Part shown: in pieces, positions 38,393 to 47,603 of the stretch
How positions within the stretch are numbered: position 1 is the stretch's first letter
Layout of the letters: every line of letters starts with the position of its first letter
Assembly (NCBI GenBank): GCA_963969395.1
Contig: OZ017802.1
Span: 5,644,501-5,708,500 of the forward strand
Direction: 5' to 3'
DNA length: 64,000 nt
Origin: Pseudoscleropodium purum
Taxonomy: Eukaryota; Streptophyta; Bryopsida; Hypnales; Brachytheciaceae
Position numbers and translations under genes: made by a program
The notes under the pieces: generated by a model
What the model saw: the letters and a program-made list of their open reading frames with translations, nothing else
The model's database searches: none
Told to the model about the DNA's origin: nothing

Positions 38393-39685
38393 CGCCAATG
38401 GACTCTGTCGCTTATCGGTTGCTGAAGATGACTTGTCGGCTGCTGAAAAAGCACGCTTGCCTCGCTCTCCTTCACTGTCGGCTGGCCAGAAATGCGTATC
38501 GGTTGCGCTCGGATGTATCGGCTGCTACTTTGCTTTGCGAAGGGATGTCAGCTGCAAGCCGAACTGAAGGAGGGAGAATGGCAGAGTGAGAGTGAGTGAG
38601 GCTGAGAGTGAGTGAGAGAGAGAGAGAGTGAGTGACAGAGAGAGAGCAGGAGACGCAAATGGCAAATGAGAGAAAATGAAAGTGGCCAGGGGTGTATACC
38701 TCCTAAACCCTCGGCTGCCAGCCGGTAGGCGTAATCATGACAAACCGAGTCCGTTCTTCCATAAATTTCATCCATCGCAGGTTTTCATCCGTTAGCATGT
38801 ACTCCACATCCAGCAAAGTACATGGAAGTTACGAACACTCATATCAGAGATGCGTATGTTTCCCAACACGATCTCCCGATGCATGGACTTGTCTCTCTTG
38901 CAATCACCACAACTTCATCCTCTTCCAGATTCAAATTTCAAGCGCCAAATTCAGTTTCAGGCTTGCTCACCTAGGATCAGATCTTGGAGGACTTCCATTT
39001 TCATTTTCATTTGCCCCACACACGCACTCAGAGCGTCCAAGAACCGTCAGGGAATTGCAGTGGCTTGTTGTAGAATGTTTATGAGGAATGCAACGTGACA
39101 GGGAATTCAGTAGACCTCAGTTCAGTGCAGCATTGAGTAGTCTTCGGGTTCAGGAAGCGCTCTTTGACAGTTGTTATTTGGCGTTTAGGCTTACGTAGGA
39201 TTTGTAGTAGGATTTGAATTGCTCCAAGCTACATTTGAATTGCAGTAGGATTCTAATTGCAGTAGTAGTTAGGAGCATTCTCGAAAATAAGTTGCCTGAC
39301 AGAGGTTCAGGATTTCCTATTCGGTTGCACATGTGTTTCCATTTCATTATTTTTACTGGTCAGAGCATCTGTGGACAGTGCCTAGATCATAGGAAGCGCA
39401 AAATCTAGCTTCGTGCATGATCCCCAAAGTTCTAGCTGTATAGTCTTGCCTCTGTGCTTTGCCGTACGGACAGTGGTATCGGCTGCCAGCCGATACCAAT
39501 TTCTATACCAGGAAGGTCGTAAAGCACCAGGTACACAGACGTATCGGCTGCGAGCCGATACCAATTTCTGTACCAGAAAGGTCGTGAAGCACCAAGTACA
39601 CAGACGTATCGGCTGCCAGCCGATAAGGTCATCATGGGTCTAACAAAGATTCCGAAATTGTGGGTTCTGACTCCGATTTCAAATC
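38393..39685. promoter_or_regulatory. Divergent promoter region of the nested transposon
   Basis: It lies between the ATG of the large minus gene (38392) and that of the transposase-like gene (39686). It contains palindrome half-sites (38410-38570), a GA-rich microsatellite at about 38585-38655, a palindrome at 38709, and a 65-bp tandem repeat carrying three palindromes at 39477-39625. A short minus-strand frame at 38775-38548 is mostly simple sequence and is not called as a gene. Leader exons may exist. Confidence 0.5.
39477..39625 (+). repeat. 65-bp tandem repeat containing the palindrome
   Basis: Palindromes at 39477, 39542 and 39607 are exactly 65 bp apart. Between them 'ccaatttctrtaccag' and 'aaggtcgtraagcacca' repeat. 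The array ends about 60 bp before the ATG of the transposase-like gene, so it may act in its promoter or leader. Confidence 0.8.
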
Positions 39686-42600
39686 ATGAGTGGATCTGAT
39701 GACTGGACATCAGGTGCGAGTCCTATTGAGGCATTCACGAAAAATGGAGGCTCCGGAAGACTGAAAATGCAGAAGGGAGTTATTGTGGCTCTTACACTGG
39801 AAGGATTATACTACTCCGAAAGGGCGGTCGTAGAAAGGGTGGTGAGCCGCGATCCCTACCTCGTGCGCGTTCATGTCCTAGACGTTCCAAATAACCTCGA
39901 TATGCCTCTTCCGTTTCCTGAGGGAGACATGGTGTTCCTGCGACACTACCCGGGAAGGTCAATCGTGTGGGAGGTAGAGAACATCTATCCCCATGCAGAG
40001 TCTGAAGGGTCTTCTTCTGCTGGTGTCGGCCGGCAGCCGATACAAGTGGTCACAGATGAAAAACCCATAGAACAATTCCTGTCACTCACTATCAATATTG
40101 ATGTCTCACTACTGTAGACTGTGGGCACGGATCTGCTGTATGCTGGTGTAGGTACAATTGTAGAATGCTCTCCGAAGGGTTACTGGGAAGGCTTTTGCGT
40201 TCCACACAGCTTCTTCCTCGTTGTGAAGCTACTGCACGTCGCCGATGATTTCCAGGATCAGAGTGCTTATTGCGAGATTCCTGAATTCATGACACTCAAA
40301 CGCTGTGTTGGATTCAAAATACTCTGGAGTGGTTATAAGGTCAGACCAATCGAGACCTCCGTCCCAATAACCAAGGTTGTCGGCTGCCAGCCGACAGGAG
40401 AACTTGCGACCCATTTCATGCAGGCTCAAGTCGATGGTAACTACGAGAGTGGTGGGAGTTCGAACGATGTACAGGTAGAATTATGTGATCCGGGAACACA
40501 GCGAGTACTTCCTACTGCATCAGATGAAGACGAGCGAGATGATAGGCTCTATTTGTCCGACGATGACAACCGCAGGTCTGCAGAGGATCACCGCGATGTT
40601 CATAGTTACAGTACCTCTGGCACTGCCGTGTCCGACACAAGTGTTGCTGACAGCATGGATCATTCAGACGCATTTAGAGCTGATACTCAAAGTGGAGATA
40701 ATGGCCATCCAGATAGAATGCAAGCTGAGCTTCCAATCCCAAATAGACCGCTCTGGAGAAATCAATACTGTGAACTTCTCAATGATGACTTCTCGGTTCT
40801 CGGAAGAGCCATGATCCAAGTCTGCCTACCAGATGAGGCCTGCGATGATGGCGTCCTGGGCAACACGGATGTCGGGGTCATGTTCGTATCGGACAATGAC
40901 GAAATGCAAATGACAACCATGCGCTGGAGGCTCACACACACAAGGTTGGAGGGTGGAAGGCTACTATCTGAAATTGTCACGCTCTGCTCAGAGGCTGCTC
41001 TACTGAATGAGTCGGACGATAACGGAATGCAGGGGGTACCGAGGAATCCATACTGCTCTGTGCGCAGAAGGGTGATTCCCAAGGATCACGAAAGCCAATC
41101 CAGGCTGCAAATGAAGACCTCAGAGATGGAGGTATGTAAGGTCAGCTCACAGAAGTGTTGTAAGCTCAGATGCTGCCAGACGTTTCCCTCGGAGGACACG
41201 AGGTCTATACGACGAAAGTTCTTCACTTGCACATTCGAGAGTAGGAGGGAGGTAGCGCATGCGGTGCAGAGTCAGCTTCATGCAGGGGTTATTCCAGGAA
41301 AAAAATTCATTACTCTTGCAAATACAGACGTCTGCGAGAACGCATGGTATATCATTCACGGGGTATCGAGGTCGGCCTATCATGTTTACAAGGCTGCGGC
41401 CGTGGGAGGATCCGTTAACGGCTCGCATGGAAATGCGGGGGCCCGACGGCCACGGCCACAAACAATCTAAGCTCAAGCAACCCTCAAAACGATCATCGAC
41501 GACAATGCCGACAAAATGCCAAACGAGTTCAGAATGGTTGGAAATAAACGTGTCGACAATCTCAAGGTCCTCCCCTCTGCAATGAATTGGGATCACATGC
41601 GCGAACAAGTCAATTATGTAAGTCCATCATCTGCCTCTTCGTCTACAGTAGAAAAGTCCTTTTATCGGCTACCAGCCGATACAATCATGTCTGGACTTTG
41701 AATGTAGAAGCCATTGATCTTTCCTTTCTATAGGCCGTCATTTGCAGTTCTGTCGGCTGCTAGCCGATACAACTCTGTAGTCTTCCATGGAAACTCATCC
41801 ATGAAGTCATGTTCTTCAGGTCAATGGAATATGCAATATGAAGCCGGTCTCGCAGTCTACTATCAGCCGCCTTCGGAATGCTCATTTCAAAAACGTAGAG
41901 GTCAAGGCCGTAGGGAGCAATTTCTCAAAATGCACAGAATGCGACTTCCTGGTAGAGTTCATTGCAAAGTATCCAAGAGGTTGTGATGAGTGGCAGGCCC
42001 TGGTCGACGACAGAGAGAGACATCTCAATTACCAGCGCGCTTGTAGAAATGTATACAGTGGATGGACCGCGCAGTCGGTGCAAAATCCATTAGAGTTCCT
42101 TTGCATTATTCATGACAAAATGGACACCACAAAGACTGCCATTCCGAGGATGCAGCGCATCACCAAGGCCACCGCAGGGCTAGGGCAAATACCAATCTCG
42201 TGTACTGGAATGCTCACACATGGACATGGAGATGGCGTGTATGCACATTACTCCACATCACTCTAGCCTGGGGATTCAAATTTCACAATTTCGTCCATTT
42301 GCAGGGTCCTTAGGGCCCTAGAACTACCACCTGTTCGGGAGTCCAAGATCCTCTTCTCGACTCCACCGCTAAACACCTTCTTCGAGGCTCTACTTCATGG
42401 GAAATCGAGATGCAACTCGTCAATTCCGCAGGCTTCGAACATGGTGATCGACGCAGCGACACCAGGACGACCTCAAGTCCCACTTCCGAGGAAACTGTTC
42501 TTGCAACTCGACAATTCAGCAAAGAACAACAAAAATCGATTCCTCATGGCTTTTTGCTCACTGCTCACTGCCAGGCGCATATTCAAGGAAGTTTCAGTGG

Positions 42601-43838
42601 GGTTCCTTATTGTCGGGCATACGCACGAGGACATTGATGCGCACTTCAGTTATCTCTCTAAACTGATCAAAAGGAAGAACACATACATACTTGCGGATCT
42701 CATGAAGGCATTCATGGATTCACAGAAGACTGTAGCCTTCATTCCGGAGTTCGTGCAAGAAGTGGCGGACTTCAAATCATACTTCAAGGGCTTCCATCAT
42801 GATGGGGTGAACAAAATCATCGGGCTCGGAGATAAACACCTCTTCAAGTTCTACGTCGTCGAGGATGGTGTGGATCGTGGATGGCCGGTCATGAGGTACA
42901 AGCTCAGGGCCACAGATTCTTTGTGGCTGCCTCCTGGTGCACCTGTCAAAATGTGGACAGCGGACGAAAATGGACAACCCAATATTCCACAGGGGGACCC
43001 TTGACCTGTGTCTTTCAAGGCACTCTGGGGGAATGTGGACATTAATACCAGAAGGTGAAATGCAGAAAGGGAAGTCGCAAGGGCTACAGAGTGCAATGAG
43101 AAACAGACATTCATCAAAAACGGAATAGCAAAGTTCATTGAGTTCTGGAAATCGGGAATGGCCAGAGATAGACGGTACGCACAGGAAATGGCAGGCTGTG
43201 TGGCTTACTGGGAAAGAATTCAATCAGAGATCAATTCGGCGCTGCCTCAAATTCCTGCATTGCTTCAAGAAGGATTATGGCCGCTCTCTGACTGGACAAG
43301 AGATCACACGTCGACTTTTGTAGACAAGGGGGTGGAGGAGAATTATTCAGTAGACACCACTCCGGAGGACGAAGGGGATCCCACTCCATATTACGGACCT
43401 GCGAAGGACAGGCCGCGCTTGAGATTCAATCCATTTAGGGATGTTCTGCTCGGAGACTTTGTTCTTTGTCGACCATGTCACAACAATCATCTGCATGTCT
43501 AGCTGGGACGGGTACTCCAATGTGTGGACATGTCTCCGGGGCCCACGTATGGTAATTTTAAAATTGAGTGGTGGACTCCGATGAAAGCCAAGAGGGAGTC
43601 AAAAGCGCTCATTGCGAGGGAGTGCTGGACCCGAAGATGGCACAAGGAACTCTGTCTTCCGCAGATGGTCCATGTCAACATTGTCTTGTATTCGCACAGA
43701 ATGCCCTCACACGCAAAGAAAGGACCTCCCACATCTCATGTCATCCCGGAGGCATCCGTTGCTGCTGCTATTGCGAATCTGGAGGCCGCGGGGGTAGCTT
43801 TGGACAGAGATGCAGACGAGGGCGGAGAGGATTACTGA
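39686..43838 (+). pseudogene. Putative DDE-type transposase of the nested transposon
   Basis: Proposed exons: 39686-39973, 40118-40339, 40424-41617 and 41820-43838. All are GT-AG and phase 0, giving 1,240 codons. Exon 3 holds a Cys-rich segment (QKCCKLRCCQTF) and IHGVSRSAY. Exon 4 has CTECDF, IIHDKMDTTKT, LQLDNSAKNNKNR and GHTHEDIDAHF, three acidic clusters in the order expected of an RNase H-fold DDE/D catalytic core. The combination recalls an uncharacterised eukaryotic family that I associate, from memory, with the DUF7869 label. The enzyme would bind the TIRs and cut the element out. In-frame stops: TAA 41468, TAG 42264, TGA 43002, TGA 43056, TAG 43500. Each can arise from a sense codon by one transition, and there is no frameshift. 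The TAG at 40115 lies at an intron acceptor and is not counted. This copy should be inactive. Confidence 0.7.
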
Positions 43839-44538
43839 CATATCGACTCGGACCTATTGGCTGCCAGCCGATACAATAGTTTAGCTCTGGAGTTGTGTCA
43901 CCATCACATTGCTAGACGGATCCGAGTCCTCGCTGCAGGTGTCGGCTGCCAGCCGATACTAAGGGCTTCGCTGCATGTCGATCGCATGGTTCTTGAACAG
44001 GATGTTTTCACTTCAGGATGATTACATGCATATCCACAATATTTACTCATTTGTGAATGTGCCTTCATATCTTTTAGGGTGTGCCTTCATATCTTATAGG
44101 TTGTGACTATAAGTCTTATGACTAGTCAGTTTTGACATTTTTAATATGTATCCGTTGGCTGCTGACAAATCACATTTATTTGAATCTCCTATGGGGACCA
44201 TGTTACAACTGTTTTATCTTCAGTGCACAGGCGATTTGCTCATATCTCTATCTTTCTTGTTCGTTGTCCTGCTTTTTGGTTTTGCGCACTTTACTGTGCT
44301 GTCTTATCGGTTGCCAACCTATATGTCAATGGGCACGGAATGGGTGCACGGTCATAGGCACCGGTTCTGCTATTGCATAGAAACCGGTCCAAAATACAAC
44401 AATCCACTTTTTTTTTGTACCCTCGATTCTTCTAAACAAGGTGTGGGTGGGCTGCCGACACTTTTTAATCATTTGAAGCATGTTCTCTACCTTTTTTAAT
44501 GTGGCTATGGACTATAAATTTGTCCATAATTTGTGCAA
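43839..44538 (+). other. 3' flank of the transposase-like gene
   Basis: Non-coding DNA between the stop codon at 43838 and the right TIR. It contains palindromes at 43855, 43940 and 44305, plus weak half-like sites near 44150 and 44448. A short direct repeat, 'gtgccttcatatctt', occurs at about 44059 and 44081. No supported ORF. Confidence 0.55.
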
Positions 44539-44568
44539 TTGTCCATAATTAGTTAAATATAGGTTAAT
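44539..44568 (-). repeat. Right terminal inverted repeat
   Basis: In inverted orientation it starts ATTAACCTATATTT. Just inside, 'TTGTCCATAATT' occurs twice 19 bp apart (about 44519-44550). The right end therefore has a tandem subterminal duplication that the left end lacks. Confidence 0.85.
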
Positions 44569-44572
44569 TGGA

Positions 44573-47330
44573 AGAACTCCAAAGATATTTAGACGAAAAT
44601 TAAGGTAAGGGCTTGATTCGAAGATCCAAGTCTCATGTTTCGGCACCTATTGTATTCGCTCGGAAAAAAGACAATTCAATTTGGGTTTGTGTAAATTACC
44701 AGAATCTTAATAAGGTCACCGTGTGGAACCGTTATCCCCTACCTCTTATCTCTGAGCTCATTGACCGGTTGGTAGGAGCTACAATTTTCTTCAAATTGGA
44801 CATTCGACAAGCCTATCATCGAGTTTGTATGGCTATGGGCCATGAATTCAAAATGGCTTTCAAAACGCGGTACGGATTATTTGAATATTTAGTTATGCCA
44901 TTTGGATTGACTAATGCCCTAACTCAATTCCAATCTTTAATGCAAGATATTTTTAAGGACCTTTTGGACATATCTGTCGTTATATATTTAGATGACATCT
45001 TAATTTTTTCAAAGAATCTTGAAGAGCATCGGCAAGTAGTAAGGGACGTGTTACAAAGATTATAGGAACATGGGCTATATGCTAAGGAATCCAAATGTCA
45101 ATTCCATCGGCATTCCGTAGAATTTTTGGAAATGATTGTCTCAGCTAAAGGACTTGAAATGTGTCCAAACAAGGTGCAAACTATTAAGGATTGGCTTGTT
45201 CCAAAGTTTGTTAAGGAGATTCAAACTTTCCTTGGATTTGTGAATTTTTACCGCTAATTCATATGTGATTATTCTAAGATCACCGTTCCTCTCACTATTT
45301 TGACCCAAAAGAATAAACAATTTGAATGGAATCTACAAGCAAGTCAAGTATTCATGGACCTCCAATCAAGATTTCTTCAAGCACTAGTACTGCTCCATCT
45401 TGACTTTTCACGACTTTTTATAGTTGAAACGGATGTGTCGGACATGGCAACAGTTGCAATTCTTTCGCAGCATGGGGATGATGGTCATTTACATCCATGT
45501 GCTTATAGGAGTTCTAAAATGTCTTCGGCCGAACTGAACTACGACATTTATGACAAAGAACTCCTAAGTATTATTCTAGCTTTTTAGAATTGGTGAGTGT
45601 ATTTAGAAGGGTCACCTCATCAAGTCCGGGTAATTTCGGATCATAAAAATTTGGAGTATTTTTTTACTACAAAGCAATTAAATAGGCGCCAGGCCTAATG
45701 GTTAGAATTTTTATCCGCGTTCGATTTTAATATCCAACATCGGCCAGGTTCATTAAATGGGCGTGCAGATGCCCTCTCAAGAAGAGTTGATCTCATGGAA
45801 GGCCGAAATAAAGAAAATCGTCTCCTTTTGCGTTTGGCAGCATTAGAGGATTGTGAACTTGTCTAGAGTGATGCCCATATTATAGAACAAATAAAACTAT
45901 GCATTGACGAAGCCCCCACATTGCAACCAATATTGGCATTTTTAAAAGGGGGATTAAAAAAGAGTTCACATGACATCCGTCATCGGTTTCAAGAATATAA
46001 CTTTATAGATCGGTTCAAAGACATGATATATGTACCAAACGATGACGAACTCTGGCGACAAATATTGCGATCGAGGCATGATGCTCCTGCCGCGGGACAT
46101 CAAGGTTGGCCTAAAACTTTAGAATTGGTGATTAGAATTTTTTATTGGCCAACTATTCGTTGTTCTGTTCATCAATATGTTGATGGGTACGATTTGTGCC
46201 AGAGGTCAAAAGCAACACGTCATCCTCGCTATGGCCTACTACAACCAATTCCAGCCGCTCATGCTCTATGGAAACGTGTTTCCATTGACTTCATCGTTAA
46301 ACTATCCTAAAGCAAAGGGTATAATGGTTGTTGATAAAAATACTAAACTAGCTCATTTTGTCCCTACAAAAGAGACCATTGACTCTAATGATACTGTATT
46401 GTTATATTTAAACAATGTGTGGAAATATCACGACATGCCAAATGAGGTCATATCAGATAGGGGCTCCGTTTTTGTGTCAAAGTTTATACATAGACTATGT
46501 GAACTTCTCAAGATCCAACCTTCACCAATGACAACTTTTCATCCCCAAGGGGATGGACAAACAGAGAGGGTGAACCAAATAATTGAACAATTTCTTCGAA
46601 TGTTTACCACAAAACGTCAAGACAATTGGGCTAATTTCTTGCCATTAGCAGAGTTTGCCTACAACAATGCATGCCACTCTACAACGGGATTTTCTCCATT
46701 CTATGCCACTTATAGTTACCATTCGGCGTTATCGTTTTCTATACCTACAGCATCCACTATTCCAGCAACCGAAGACCAGGTTCGACATCTACAACAAGTT
46801 CATGAGGAACTCAAGACTATGATTATGATTGCAGGGGAACAAGCTAAGCAAAATTACGATCAAGGGGTACAACTACAACCAAACTTTCAACCAGGTGACA
46901 AAATCCTCTTACACCATGAGAATATTGCAACTACAGAGCCCTCTCATAAATTAGCTTCTAAGTTTCTTGGGCCGTTTCCAATAATTGATAAACTCTCTGA
47001 TCTTGTTTACCGGTTGAAATTACCTAAAACATTACGTATTCACAACGTCTTTCATGTTTTTCTACTTGAAAAATATCGTGAAGATACCATTTCCGGGCGT
47101 CGCTGTATACTACCTCCACCAATTATTACCCCAATTGGAGATGTAGAGTGGGAGGTGCACAAAGTTATTGATTCATGTTTATTCGGCTGTTGGAAAAAAC
47201 TCCACTATTTGGTGTCATAGGAGGACTTTGGCTCGGAGGAGAATTCGTTGGAGTCGGTAGACAATCTTGAAAACGCACCGGAGGCTATTGCAGATTTCCA
47301 TAAACTTCATCCAACGGCACTGGGGCCCCA
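44573..47330 (+). pseudogene. Chromovirus RT, RNase H, integrase and chromodomain
   Basis: This continues pol after the nested insertion. Reverse transcriptase has YLDD at 44985-44996. RNase H starts near 45420 (VETDVSD) and continues to RADALSRR near 45780. Integrase has an HHCC-like zinc region (45920-46220) and a DDE core including SDRGSVFVS and FHPQGDGQTERVN. From 47146 a chromodomain-like segment (EWEVHKVID, LHYLVS) follows. Frame 0 holds to about 46300 with stops (for example TAA 44601), then shifts once. Several stops replace conserved Trp or Arg codons, consistent with point-mutational decay. Confidence 0.85.
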
Positions 47331-47348
47331 ACCTAGAAGGAGGGGTAA

Positions 47349-47603
47349 TGTTATGAACCCGTTCGTAACAAATGAACAATTGTAACGGTTGGATTAGTTG
47401 GTCTCTCCCTTGTCTTTAATAACCATGAGAGGAGGGTTGTTCCTCACTTGACATTTTGCTTAATGAAGATAAGATGATTGCACCACAATGTGTAAGTTTG
47501 ATTCTTCTTGTCGTTGTTGTAATTTAGTTGTAATTTAGTATTGATTTACTTTGAATGCAATTCAAGTAGAGCATTGACTTCCTTGTTGAATCGATTCATA
47601 ACA
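47349..47603 (+). repeat. Right LTR of the chromovirus
   Basis: Begins TGTTATGAACCCG and ends TCATAACA. A purine-rich tract (AGAAGGAGGGG, 47335-47345) ends three bases before it and fits a polypurine tract for plus-strand priming. The long central stretch is identical to the left LTR; differences cluster at both ends. Confidence 0.9.

Larger units (their letters stand above)
31441..44323. repeat. Family of 26 dispersed 19-bp palindromes
   Basis: Consensus TATCGGCTGSCAGCCGATA: 9-bp arms around one central base, with frequent G at position 2 or C at position 18. Starts: 31441, 31631, 31824, 32000, 32758, 33114, 34078, 34460, 35102, 36531, 37123, 38097, 38189, 38246, 38328, 38709, 39477, 39542, 39607, 40024, 40378, 41663, 41751, 43855, 43940, 44305. 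All lie between the TIRs of the nested transposon. In the proposed gene models they fall in introns or flanking non-coding DNA, never in exons. Half-sites cluster at 38410-38570. Possible roles include a binding site for an element-encoded protein, a methylation target, or a splicing or RNA-hairpin element. Confidence 0.9.
31393..44568. mobile_element. 13.2-kb multigene DNA transposon with TIRs and dispersed palindromes
   Basis: The terminal 30 bases at each end are inverted copies with three mismatches, both starting ATTAAC and containing TAATTATGGACAA. Flanking TGGA (31389-31392 and 44569-44572) is a target duplication; it can also be read as TGGAA. Excision in silico rejoins the chromovirus pol frame within one codon, so the borders are firm. 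Inside are a plus-strand transposase-like gene (39686-43838), a large minus-strand gene (38392-33135), a second minus-strand FCP1-like segment (32683-32033) and 26 copies of a 19-bp palindrome. Coding DNA is distinctly more GC-rich than its surroundings. I could not assign it to a named superfamily. Several in-frame stops indicate this copy is not autonomous now. Confidence 0.88.
28756..47603 (+). mobile_element. Ty3/gypsy chromovirus, split by a nested DNA transposon
   Basis: A plus-strand LTR retrotransposon with similar 256- and 255-bp LTRs, gag with a CCHC knuckle, then protease, reverse transcriptase, RNase H, integrase and a C-terminal chromodomain-like segment: the order of a chromovirus. 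Without the 13.2-kb insertion at 31393-44568 it would be about 5.7 kb. By eye the LTRs differ at about ten positions plus one indel (roughly 4%), so it is moderately old. No matching target duplication is visible (CAAAG left, TGGGG right) and I see no clear tRNA primer site after the left LTR. Multiple in-frame stops, several frameshifts in gag-protease and one in integrase show it is dead. Confidence 0.9.

Noticed and set aside
38548..38775. Minus-strand ORF rich in Ser, Leu and His
   Set aside because: It translates a GA/CT microsatellite plus a degenerate palindrome. No splice link to the downstream gene.
40115..40117. In-frame TAG as a nonsense mutation of the transposase
   Set aside because: It is the end of a good acceptor (CTACTGTAG|ACT). 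With donor GAG|GTAGAG at 39973 it lies in a phase-0 intron that also holds a palindrome.
33612..43502. Stop-codon recoding or organelle-style U-to-C RNA editing explaining the in-frame stops
   Set aside because: The element is nuclear, several stops fit loss of TGG, which U-to-C editing would not restore, and the host chromovirus shows the same kind of decay.
31441..44323. Palindromes as a CRISPR-like or other regularly spaced array
   Set aside because: Spacing is irregular (tens to over a thousand bases), there are no unique spacers of fixed length, and the gene structure is eukaryotic.
31393..44568. Assignment to CACTA/Spm, KDZ or another known superfamily
   Set aside because: Ends are ATTAAC rather than CACTA, the duplication is 4-5 bp, and the transposase motifs do not match what I know of those families. 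Left unclassified.
28756..47603. 5-bp target duplication for the chromovirus
   Set aside because: The flanks do not match with the clear TG...CA borders.
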